DNA of 16,549 nucleotides, taken from the NCBI GenBank assembly GCA_035693615.1, contig DASSGH010000042.1:1-16549 (forward strand). The letters are read 5' to 3'. Origin of the DNA: VAZQ01 sp035693615 (GTDB taxonomy: Bacteria > Pseudomonadota > Alphaproteobacteria > Rhizobiales > Xanthobacteraceae). Below, one piece after another: positions 1-6,432 of this stretch; the first letter of the stretch is position 1; each line of letters starts with the position of its first letter. The notes under the pieces were generated by a model, which worked only from the letters and a program-made list of their open reading frames with translations, had not been told where the DNA came from and did not search any database. The translations under genes and the position numbers were made by a program.

Positions 1-76
1 TGGTGGGCCCGGGAGGACTCGAACCTCCAACCAGACCGTTATGAGCGGTCGGCTCTAACCATTGAGCTACGGGCCC
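1..76 (-). tRNA. tRNA with CAU anticodon (tRNA-Ile2 or elongator tRNA-Met)
   Basis: The complement folds as a complete cloverleaf. It has a 7-bp acceptor stem (GGGCCCG/CGGGCCC), a D arm with GCTC/GAGC, an anticodon stem GACCG/CGGTC around loop CTCATAA (anticodon CAU), a T arm GGAGG-TTCGAGT-CCTCC, and an encoded CCA 3' end at the very start of the window. CAU is read by elongator Met tRNA or by the lysidine-modified minor Ile tRNA. The short D loop and strong G-C acceptor resemble Ile2, but I cannot separate the two by eye. An initiator tRNA is unlikely because the 1-72 pair is intact G-C. Confidence 0.95.
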
Positions 77-218
77 GGGGGCAAGGCAGCACGCGGGACC
101 CCAATACAATGCGTACCCGCGTGCGGCAACCGCGGCGCGACCCGGCGCGGCCGATCCGCAGAAAATGGGGGTACGCGACTCCCGCCGCAGGTTCGCATCG
201 CAGCCTTAGGCGAAGCTG

Positions 219-1181
219 CTACATGCGAAACAGCCGCTTGGCATTGCCGCTCAGGATCTTGATCTTGTCTTCGTCGCACAGCGGCACCGTTTCCATCCAT
301 TGCGCCGCGGGCTTGTTGGCGACGAAGGGCCAATCCACCGCAAATAGGATGCGGTCGATGCCCATCTCCATGATGCAGCACAACAGCGCCGGATTGGAGA
401 AGTTGCCGCTGGTCGTGATGTAAAAGTGCCCGCAGAACGCCTCGCGGAAGCTCAAGGTCTTCGCGCCTGGCCGGGCCAGTGCATGATCGACGCGCCACAC
501 CAGAAACGGCAGCGTCTCCCCAAGATGGCCGAGAACGATCTTGAGCCGAGGATAGGCATCAAACACGCCACCGAGCACGAGCCTGATCGCCTGTGTCGCG
601 GTTTCGACCGTGTAGCCCCAGGCCGCGCGCACCACCATCGGAAAGTCTTTGGCATACTCCTTGTAATAAGCGTCCATCACTGCCGGCAGCGGAACCGACG
701 GATGCAGATAGAGCGGCACATCGAGCGCCTGCGCGCGCTCGAAGATCGGCCAGAAGCGTTTGTCGTCGAGAAAGACGCCGTTGGTGAGACCGTGGATCAT
801 CGCGCCCTTGAAGCCGAGCTTGGTCGTTCGCTCGAGCTCGTCGGCCGCCGCCTTGGGATCGCTGGTCGGAAGCGCGGCAAACGCCGCGAAGCGGGTCGGA
901 TTAGCGGCGACGACTGCCTGGAGCCGATCGTTGACGCGGCGCGTGAGGTCAACCGCATCGGTGCCGGTGAGCTTCTGCGCCGATGGCGCGCCGTGAGAAA
1001 GGATCTGCATGTCGATGCCGGCCTCATCCATTTCGCTCAGTCGCAACTCGCCGACATCGTAGAGGCGCTTGAGCATCTCCGGATCGCGCACACCCTCGGC
1101 GCCCACGAACCGCGCCGCCAGCTCGTTGTCCCAGTAGTGCTCCTCCAGCGCGATGACAGGACATTTCAGCGTTCGCAGCAT
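219..1181 (-). CDS. Amidohydrolase-family metal-dependent aromatic acid decarboxylase-like protein
   Basis: A 320-residue protein of the amidohydrolase_2/ACMSD superfamily, cytosolic TIM barrel. From memory its layout closely follows gamma-resorcylate and 2,3-dihydroxybenzoate decarboxylases: ALEEH (metal ligands E13 and H15), LYLHP (H160), LGHLGE (H219) with WRVDH just after it, ITTSGNF, and VDWPF (D283). All expected metal ligands are present, so it should be an active non-oxidative decarboxylase or a hydrolase of a related acid. The substrate cannot be read from sequence. The frame stays open upstream to a TTG at 1223, but the ATG at 1181 sits right before the family's normal N-terminus and is preferred. 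No clear Shine-Dalgarno is seen. It stands alone on its strand upstream of the tRNA, with no linked aromatic catabolism genes. Confidence 0.88.
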   Translation of the reverse strand: MLRTLKCPVIALEEHYWDNELAARFVGAEGVRDPEMLKRLYDVGELRLSEMDEAGIDMQILSHGAPSAQKLTGTDAVDLTRRVNDRLQAVVAANPTRFAAFAALPTSDPKAAADELERTTKLGFKGAMIHGLTNGVFLDDKRFWPIFERAQALDVPLYLHPSVPLPAVMDAYYKEYAKDFPMVVRAAWGYTVETATQAIRLVLGGVFDAYPRLKIVLGHLGETLPFLVWRVDHALARPGAKTLSFREAFCGHFYITTSGNFSNPALLCCIMEMGIDRILFAVDWPFVANKPAAQWMETVPLCDEDKIKILSGNAKRLFRM

Positions 1182-1439
1182 GATGGCACTTGCCCCGTTG
1201 GATGAACGCACAAGCTCTAGCAATCGGGCAGGCGACTGTCACCGCGGCCCGGCAATTCGCATTCGCGTTCGACTACTCCCCGGCCCACCGCGGGCGAGGC
1301 CGCCCGCCCAGCTGGCGTAAAGGCCGCATAAACGTCCGCGTGAGCCACGCGCAAGTTGCAACCCTGGTGTGCCGTTGCGGGGTTAACTCGTCGTCGGCTT
1401 CGGCGTTACATCTGCCGAGGGGCGAGTCGAAAGCAAACT

Positions 1440-1583
1440 ATGGCTATGGCCCATCTCGTCGACAGAGAATTTGTAGAGCGCGCCAACACGATGCTGCTGC
1501 TCGGCATCCTGTGGGGTGGCCTCGCGGTGTGCGTCATCGGCGCGTTGGCATATGATATTGCCTACTGGGTCGAGGGCTGGTGA
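1440..1583 (+). CDS. Small single-pass membrane protein, hypothetical (47 aa)
   Basis: A short ORF of 47 codons. After a charged N-terminus (HLVDREFVERAN) comes one hydrophobic segment, about residues 18-40 (MLLLGILWGGLAVCVIGALA), and an aromatic C-terminus (YDIAYWVEGW). The frame is open further upstream to 1356, but the part before 1440 is Arg-rich and not protein-like. A start at ATG 1440 or at the second ATG at 1446 fits best. A GAGGGG stretch lies about 17 bases upstream, which is rather far. No function can be assigned; coding status rests on the clean membrane segment. Confidence 0.55.
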   Translation: MAMAHLVDREFVERANTMLLLGILWGGLAVCVIGALAYDIAYWVEGW

Positions 1584-1978
1584 GGCCGCCGCCGGAATCG
1601 CGCACGGCCCCACAGAGCTTGCGTCTCCGCTAGGCGCCCTCGCCCCTTGTTGGCACGACCGAACTCCTCGGCATCCCGCCTCCCCTCTCGGCAACTAATT
1701 CAGCGCGAATTTACGTAATTTATAGCACTTCCCCGTGGTGCCGTTGCGCCAGGACTCCGTCCTGGCCGCGCTATTGGCATCCAAATCATCGCGGTGACCG
1801 GCGAAGGCGAACGGAGCCGAGAAGCTATTTCTCCCGGTCGCGATGACGGCTGACACCGAATGGCTCGGCATGAAAGATGCGCACTTGCCCGAAAATTTTG
1901 CGAGTTGGCGCGCGACCGGCGGCCCAGGTATAATTGGAAGGTGCGAATGGGGTGCAACACCGGCGAGGGAGGTCACAA
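1584..1978. other. Intergenic stretch before the HdeD-family gene
   Basis: No convincing gene in 395 bases. It contains a 7-bp hairpin with a 3-base loop (CCAGGAC/GTCCTGG at 1749-1765), an AT-rich patch around 1697-1726, and near its right end the promoter and ribosome binding site of the HdeD-family gene. ORFs reading through here in either direction are Arg/Pro/Ser-rich and have no recognisable family. Confidence 0.5.
1905..1934 (+). promoter_or_regulatory. Sigma-70-type promoter of the HdeD-family gene
   Basis: A perfect -10 hexamer TATAAT at 1929-1934 lies 18 bases after TTGGCG at 1905-1910, which matches 4 of 6 positions of the -35 consensus. Transcription would begin near 1941, leaving a leader of about 38 bases that contains the strong AGGGAGG ribosome binding site at 1966-1972. 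Confidence 0.6.
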
Positions 1979-2587
1979 ATGTCAACGGACTCGGGCGGCG
2001 CCAGCGAACTGCAGCGCGCGCTGACACAATCGATTCGCGAGCATTGGGGTTTATTCCTGGCCGAGGGTATCATCCTCGTCATCCTCGGCTTGTTGGCGAT
2101 CATCGTTCCACCCATTGCCACCATCGCCGTCACGATCTTCTTGGGGTGGCTGTTCCTCATCAGCGGAATCGTGGGCCTGGTCACCACGTTCTGGGCGCGC
2201 CATGCGCCCGGATTCTGGTGGTCGCTCTTGTCGGCGGTGCTGGCGATCGCCGCCGGTATCGTCTTGCTGGGCTGGCCCCTTCCTGGCGCCGTCTCGCTCA
2301 CGTTGCTTCTGATCGCGTTCTTCATCATCGAGGGCGTGCTCTCGATCCTGTACGCGATCGAGCACAAGAAGGAGCTTTCGGGACGATGGGGCTGGATGCT
2401 GATCAGCGGCATCATCGACCTCATTTTGGCGGCTATTATTTGGGGCGGCTTGCCGGGCACGGCAGCCTGGGCGCTCGGATTGCTGGTCGGCATCAACATG
2501 CTGTTCGGCGGCTCCGCAATGATCGCCATGGCCTTGCATGCGCGCAATGCCGACCCCACCACGACAACCGTACCGAAAGCGCTGTAA
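1979..2587 (+). CDS. HdeD-family (DUF308) inner-membrane protein
   Basis: A 202-residue polytopic membrane protein with about six hydrophobic segments (roughly residues 24-44, 46-70, 80-98, 100-123, 135-156 and 160-180). They are arranged as repeated two-helix units joined by short polar loops such as ARHAPGFW and EHKKELSGRWG. This is the DUF308/HdeD layout and length. E. coli HdeD is linked to acid resistance at high cell density; in alphaproteobacteria the role is untested. The ATG at 1979 is chosen because AGGGAGG lies 6 bases before it; the open frame extends to 1934, but that part is not conserved-looking. It appears to be monocistronic between its own promoter and a downstream hairpin. 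Confidence 0.85.
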   Translation: MSTDSGGASELQRALTQSIREHWGLFLAEGIILVILGLLAIIVPPIATIAVTIFLGWLFLISGIVGLVTTFWARHAPGFWWSLLSAVLAIAAGIVLLGWPLPGAVSLTLLLIAFFIIEGVLSILYAIEHKKELSGRWGWMLISGIIDLILAAIIWGGLPGTAAWALGLLVGINMLFGGSAMIAMALHARNADPTTTTVPKAL

Positions 2588-2642
2588 AACAGTTGAAGCG
2601 GTGAGTGATCCTTTGGTCACCGCGCTATAGTCTGCGGGAAAA

Positions 2643-2671
2643 ACGCCGGGTCTGGAAAACCGATCCGGCGT
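2643..2671 (+). terminator. Hairpin terminator after the HdeD-family gene
   Basis: ACGCCGGGTC (2643-2652) pairs with GATCCGGCGT (2662-2671): ten pairs including one G-U, with a 9-base loop, followed by cttgttcg. It lies 56 bases after the HdeD stop and 21 bases beyond the 3' end of the minus-strand gene remnant, so it could serve both strands. A weaker 7-bp inverted repeat (GCGGTGA/TCACCGC, 2598-2623) precedes it. Confidence 0.6.
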
Positions 2672-2691
2672 CTTGTTCGTAGCGGGTGCGA

Positions 2692-2955
2692 CTACGCAAG
2701 CGCCTGCTTCACCCGCTCCGGCGACATCGGCAGGTTGCGGATCCGCTTGCCGGTGAGCTGGAACACGGCATTGGCGATCGCCGGGGCCACTGCGACGACA
2801 TCGATCTCGCCCGTCCCTGTCGGCGGTTGTCGCTCCGCAGCCGTATTTGGTGCCGGTGAGTTTGAGGTGCTCGCGCACGACCCAAAGCAGCGCCGTGTCG
2901 GGCTCCGCCTCCACGTTCACTGTCTTGCCATTGATCGTAAATCGACAGCCGTCAT
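2692..2955 (-). pseudogene. Remnant of a molybdenum-hydroxylase operon: small-subunit N-terminus fused to large-subunit C-terminus
   Basis: Read on the minus strand, a good GGAGG site precedes ATG at 2955 (ATG ACG GCT GT). A one-base frameshift near 2945 then leads into RFTINGKTVNVE and LTGTKYGCG. This is the start of the [2Fe-2S] ferredoxin domain of isoquinoline 1-oxidoreductase/CO-dehydrogenase-type small subunits. Right after the first cluster Cys the sequence jumps, near 2834-2841 and in another frame, to PPTGTGEIDVVAVAPAIANA, TGKRIRNLPM and VKQALA-stop. That is the extreme C-terminus of the molybdopterin large subunit. Most of both genes is missing; by usual family sizes roughly 2.5 kb was lost. 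The product cannot be functional. Confidence 0.8.
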
Positions 2956-3242
2956 CGGTTTCCTCCCTGGAAGGTCATTTTGCGGCTGAAACACCGAACG
3001 ATAGTTGTTTTTCGGACGGACGCGCAAAAAATTCGGCAGGGCTCGAGGAAGGCAAGTAGGTCAATCAGACTGTCCCAATCGTTGCACCCGATTTGGAAAC
3101 AGCTAATCTTTTGCAGCCATCTTCGACTGCGCATCGGTTCTGCCGCAGCTTTTAGAAAACGAGGCGTCCTGCAGGAGCAGAGATCGGTGGCTCTGCACGC
3201 GCCCCAGCACCGGTGCACCAGCGCAATAGGGAGGAAGACGCC
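2956..3242. other. Intergenic region between the gene remnant and soxC
   Basis: No gene seen. It would hold the old promoter of the minus-strand remnant and the promoter of soxCD. Short symmetric sequences lie just upstream of soxC: GCAGAG/CTCTGC (3177-3196) and the palindrome GCACCGGTGC (3207-3216) overlapping GGTGCACC (3212-3219). These could be regulator sites or chance. The soxC ribosome binding site GGGAGGA follows near 3229. Confidence 0.4.
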
Positions 3243-4562
3243 ATGACCATTCGCAAGCGCCGCAAGGCTCTGCCGGAGCCGGTTGCCGGCAATGGGCTAC
3301 TCGATCGCCGCGCACTGCTCGGGCGCGGCATCGTTTTCGCCGGTGCCACGACCACCGGCGTCGGCACGTTACTCACAGGTGCCGCCGCCGAGCCGCTCAA
3401 GAACGACCCATGGAGTCTGGAAATGGGCTCGGTCGTGCCGGCCTATCAGGTGCCGTCACGATTCGAGAAAGACGTCATCCGTACCCGCAGCAACCCCAAT
3501 AACGAATTCCGTAATTCGCACGCCCGTACCCCGCACCATCTGTTGCAGGGCACGGTCACGCCCAACGGTCTGTTCTTCTCGATCTCGCATTCCGGCCTGC
3601 CGGATATCGATCCAGCCCAACACAAGCTTGTCATTCATGGGCTCGTTAAGCAGCCGCTGGTCTATACGGTCGAATCGCTGTCGCGTTACCCGATGGTGAC
3701 CCGCATGCACTTTCTCGAGTGCAGCGGCAACAGCGCACCGATGTTCTCCAATGAGCCGGTGCAAGCCACCGCCCAGGCGCTGCATGGACTTTGCTCCAAT
3801 GCCGAATGGACCGGCGTGCTGCTCTCCACGCTGCTGGAGGAAACGGGCATCGACCCGAGGGCGAAATGGTTGCTCGCGGAAGGCGCGGACTCGCTCGCCC
3901 TGCATCGCAGTGTACCGGTGAAGAAGGCGCTGGATGACGCCATGATCGCACTCTACCAGAACGGCGAGCGCGTCCAGCCCGGCAACGGCTATCCGATGCG
4001 TCTCTTGCTGCCCGGCTATCAGGGTAACATGAACGTCAAGCACGTGCGCCGGATCAAGCTGATCGATCAGCCGGCCATGAGCTTCTTCGAGTCGAAGACC
4101 TATTCGCAAATCCTGCCGGACGGCAAGATGTGGTTGTTTCACTTCGTGCAAGAGGTCAAATCGTTCATCACCCATCCCTCCTTCGGCCATTCGCTGAACG
4201 GGCCCGGCTACTACGAGATTTCCGGCATCGCCTATTCGGGCAACGGGCGCATCTCCAAGGTCATGGTCTCGGCCGACGGCGGCAAGAGCTGGGCGCAGGC
4301 GGCATTGCAGGCGCCGGTCCTGCCCAAGGCGTTCACCCGTTTCCGCATGCCCTGGCGTTGGGATGGGCAGCCGGTCGTCTTGCAAAGTCGCGCCTGGGAT
4401 GAATCCGGGGAGGTGCAACCGCTCCGCGCCGATTTCGTCGCCGCCCGCGGCCAGACCGATAAGCCGGTGACGAATCCATTGGGATTCCCCAACCAGCACT
4501 ACAACAGCATCACCAGCTGGGGCGTCGATAGCGCAGGAGGGATCAAACATGTGTACTCGTAG
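3243..4562 (+). CDS. soxC: Sulfane/sulfite dehydrogenase molybdopterin subunit SoxC
   Basis: A 439-residue molybdenum-cofactor enzyme of the sulfite oxidase fold. The N-terminus has a twin-arginine motif (DRRALLGRG, residues 21-29) before a hydrophobic stretch, so export by Tat to the periplasm is expected. FLECSGNS supplies the Mo-ligating Cys160. LPGYQGNMNVKHVRRIKL and the C-terminal Mo-co dimerisation domain (about 285-405, with KVMVSADGGKSW) follow in the normal order. In the Sox pathway SoxCD oxidises the sulfane sulfur carried on SoxY, feeding electrons to cytochrome c. ATG 3243 has a GGGAGGA site about 8 bases before it. The 3' end overlaps soxD by 14 bases. No soxXYZAB genes occur in this window, so a stand-alone sulfite/sulfane dehydrogenase role is possible. 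Confidence 0.93.
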   Translation: MTIRKRRKALPEPVAGNGLLDRRALLGRGIVFAGATTTGVGTLLTGAAAEPLKNDPWSLEMGSVVPAYQVPSRFEKDVIRTRSNPNNEFRNSHARTPHHLLQGTVTPNGLFFSISHSGLPDIDPAQHKLVIHGLVKQPLVYTVESLSRYPMVTRMHFLECSGNSAPMFSNEPVQATAQALHGLCSNAEWTGVLLSTLLEETGIDPRAKWLLAEGADSLALHRSVPVKKALDDAMIALYQNGERVQPGNGYPMRLLLPGYQGNMNVKHVRRIKLIDQPAMSFFESKTYSQILPDGKMWLFHFVQEVKSFITHPSFGHSLNGPGYYEISGIAYSGNGRISKVMVSADGGKSWAQAALQAPVLPKAFTRFRMPWRWDGQPVVLQSRAWDESGEVQPLRADFVAARGQTDKPVTNPLGFPNQHYNSITSWGVDSAGGIKHVYS

Positions 4563-5082
4563 GTCGTCGCCCTTTGCCCTCTTGCTTGTACTCGCGTTCG
4601 GCGCGGGCGCAGCCGTCGCCGAGACGCCGGGTCTCGGCAAGCCGATCAACGAGGCCGACATCGCCGCCTGGAACATCGACGTCCTGCCCGACGGCACCGG
4701 CTTGCCGCCTGGGAGCGGTACGGCAACGCAAGGTGCTGCGATCTATTCGCAGAAATGCGCCATGTGCCACGGCGAGAACGGCGTCAATCCCGCGGCCGGC
4801 ATCTTGCCCTTAGTCGGTCCCAGCAAGTTCGACCGCATCGATACGATGAAGACCGTCCCCTACTACAAATATGCCACCACACTATTCGATGTCATGCGTC
4901 GCTCGATGCCGTACCAGATGCCGAAAACGTTGGCCAACGACGAACTTTACGCGCTCAGCGCCTATATCCTCTCGCTCAACAAGATCATTGGCGAGAACGA
5001 CGTGATGGACGCAAAGACTTTGCCGCAAGTGAAGATGCCGAACCGGGACAATTTCATCATCTGGGCTCCGGACAAGATTTAG
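4549..5082 (+). CDS. soxD: Monoheme c-type cytochrome SoxD (electron-accepting partner of SoxC)
   Basis: A 177-residue exported cytochrome c. A signal peptide (about residues 1-24, ending AAVA before ETPG) is followed by one heme site, CAMCH at 70-74. Met120 or Met124 in RRSMPYQMP is the likely axial ligand. It starts inside soxC (ATG 4549; GGAGGG upstream), so the two are translationally coupled and the cytochrome should take electrons from SoxC in the periplasm. Classical Paracoccus SoxD is about twice as long and diheme; this is the short single-heme form, which resembles the SorB/SoxD-like cytochromes paired with SoxC homologues elsewhere. The downstream hairpin at 5114-5144 ends the operon. 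Confidence 0.87.
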   Translation: MCTRRSSPFALLLVLAFGAGAAVAETPGLGKPINEADIAAWNIDVLPDGTGLPPGSGTATQGAAIYSQKCAMCHGENGVNPAAGILPLVGPSKFDRIDTMKTVPYYKYATTLFDVMRRSMPYQMPKTLANDELYALSAYILSLNKIIGENDVMDAKTLPQVKMPNRDNFIIWAPDKI

Positions 5083-5113
5083 ACCGGGCCGCAGCTCAAC
5101 GCTGCCGACACTT

Positions 5114-5144
5114 GGCGCTGGCCGGGCTCGTCCCGGCCAGCGCC
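5114..5144 (+). terminator. Strong hairpin terminator after soxCD
   Basis: A perfect 13-bp stem, GGCGCTGGCCGGG (5114-5126) with CCCGGCCAGCGCC (5132-5144), closes a 5-base loop 31 bases after the soxD stop. It is followed by atcatt rather than a solid T run. It separates soxCD from the SDR gene. Confidence 0.7.
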
Positions 5145-5252
5145 ATCATTGGGAGTCAATCACCCGCAACCTCTTCATTCCCGCTCTCGCCAATGCCATA
5201 AGCTGCCTCGCTGCCATGCGTTCGCGTTGAGGCACGTACGAGGAGCTGGTGA

Positions 5253-6035
5253 ATGGAGCTTGGGTTGAAGGGTAAAATCGCGCTCGTGACCGGTTCGAGC
5301 CGCGGGATCGGACGCGGCATCGCCCTGGCCTTGGCCGATCAAGGCTGCGACGTCCTGCTCACGGGCCGCGACGCGCAAGCGCTGGACGCCGTTGCGCAGT
5401 CCATCCGCGACAAAGGACGCAAGGCCGCTGTACACGTGCTCGACCTGTGCGAGCCGCGCGCAGCCGAGAGGCTGGTCGATTCGGTGCGGCGCGAGTTCGG
5501 CGGACTCGATATTCTCGTCAACAATGCCGGCGCGACCAAACGGGGCGATTTTTTCGAGCTCACCGACGCCGATTGGGAAGCCGGTTATGCGTTAAAACTA
5601 TTCGCCCATGTGCGCCTCACGCGTGCGGCCTGGCCGCTGCTCAAGGAGCGCCGCGGCGCGCTGGTCGCGATTGCCGGAACCAGCGGCCGCAAGCCCGAGA
5701 AGCACTTTACCATCGGCAGCTCGGTGAATGCCGCCGTGGCCGCCTTCACCAAATGCCTGGCGCACCTGGGGAAGGAGGACGGCGTCCGCGTCAACTGCAT
5801 CCATCCATCGCTGGTCGAGACCGAGCGGCAGTGGCGGCGCATCCGTGCCGAGGTCGAGCGGACCGGGCAGCCCGAAGCAGACATCCGTGCGCAATTCTGC
5901 CGGGAGACGGGAATCATCCGTTACGGTAAGGTCGAGGATGTTGCGGATTTCGTCACGTTCATCGTGTCCTCGCGGGCAACCTGGCTGCACGGCGCCACCT
6001 TGGATCTCGACGGCGGCGAGATTCCCGTGCTGTGA
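5253..6035 (+). CDS. SDR-fold oxidoreductase lacking the canonical Tyr-Lys catalytic pair
   Basis: A 260-residue short-chain dehydrogenase/reductase. The cofactor motif TGSSRGIG (13-20) and NNAG (90-93) are intact, and TGRD near residue 40 suggests NADP(H) use. The usual YxxxK is replaced: where YxASKAAV is expected the protein reads GSSVNAAVAAFTK, giving Gly155 and Asn159. The catalytic Asn of helix 4 is Lys115 (ALKLF). This looks like an alternative subgroup with a K-G-N pattern that I recall in uncharacterised SDRs, rather than random decay, since the rest of the fold is clean. It may bind substrate and NADP without classical chemistry, or use another mechanism. AGGAG lies about 10 bases before ATG 5253. 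It is followed on the same strand by a small membrane protein and a flavoprotein. Confidence 0.85.
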   Translation: MELGLKGKIALVTGSSRGIGRGIALALADQGCDVLLTGRDAQALDAVAQSIRDKGRKAAVHVLDLCEPRAAERLVDSVRREFGGLDILVNNAGATKRGDFFELTDADWEAGYALKLFAHVRLTRAAWPLLKERRGALVAIAGTSGRKPEKHFTIGSSVNAAVAAFTKCLAHLGKEDGVRVNCIHPSLVETERQWRRIRAEVERTGQPEADIRAQFCRETGIIRYGKVEDVADFVTFIVSSRATWLHGATLDLDGGEIPVL

Positions 6036-6119
6036 ATAAAGCTAATCTGCCTGGTTGTCTCACCGTCGTAGCTTCGCTTTGGGCAAGCTCACAGATAGCA
6101 GAGACCAGGAGAGGTCTTG

Positions 6120-6284
6120 ATGAACCTCCTCGTCGACTACCTCAAGCTGATTGACCTGCTCGCCCTCGCAGCGCTGGCGGCGCTGGCATGCGCCGCGTTG
6201 GTCCGCAACAGAAGCGTTTGGCTGTTCGTGGCGGTCATTTTGGTGGCAATTTGGGGCGCGATGCGGATCATGGGTTGGCCTTGA
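6120..6284 (+). CDS. Small two-pass membrane protein, hypothetical (54 aa)
   Basis: A 54-codon ORF from ATG 6120 with a strong AGGAGAGG site 6 bases upstream. It encodes two hydrophobic segments (about residues 8-28, rich in Leu/Ala, and 33-48, WLFVAVILVAIWGAM) joined by the basic hairpin VRNRS. It ends MRIMGWP. The good ribosome binding site and membrane hairpin argue it is real. No family recognised. It lies between the SDR and the flavoprotein genes, all in one direction, but about 150 bases separate it from the latter. Confidence 0.6.
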   Translation: MNLLVDYLKLIDLLALAALAALACAALVRNRSVWLFVAVILVAIWGAMRIMGWP

Positions 6285-6307
6285 GATGGCTGATGGTTTA
6301 GGCTCAT

Positions 6308-6390
6308 AGCAACTGGTTGCTCCGCTGGTTTGTTCCAGAAGCAACGACACGGGTTCAGTTCATCTTCTGAAGACTTTCGGCGCAGAAGAT
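6308..6390. promoter_or_regulatory. Inverted repeats upstream of the flavoprotein gene
   Basis: Two symmetric sequences lie in the 148-base gap: AGCAAC-TG-GTTGCT (6308-6321), whose left half recurs as AGCAAC at 6340-6345, and ATCTTCTG (6362-6369) with CAGAAGAT (6383-6390) separated by 13 bases. They could be an operator and an attenuator or hairpin for the gene starting at 6433. There is no adjoining regulator gene to support this. Confidence 0.3.
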
Positions 6391-6432
6391 CTGGTTGACG
6401 CGAGCGGCGGCTCTGTACGTGACCGGCATCTC

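Noticed and set aside
1..76. tRNA as an integration site for the genes in this window
   Set aside because: The tRNA 3' end points out of the window to the left, no integrase is present, and I saw no repeat of its 3' end to the right.
426..1205. Plus-strand frame of 259 codons opposite the amidohydrolase
   Set aside because: Antisense shadow; the minus strand carries the metal-binding motifs in order.
3456..4697. Long minus-strand frame (about 413 codons) opposite soxC/soxD
   Set aside because: It is the antisense shadow of strong high-GC genes, with His/Arg/Asp-rich composition and no domain; soxC and soxD on the plus strand have clear motifs.
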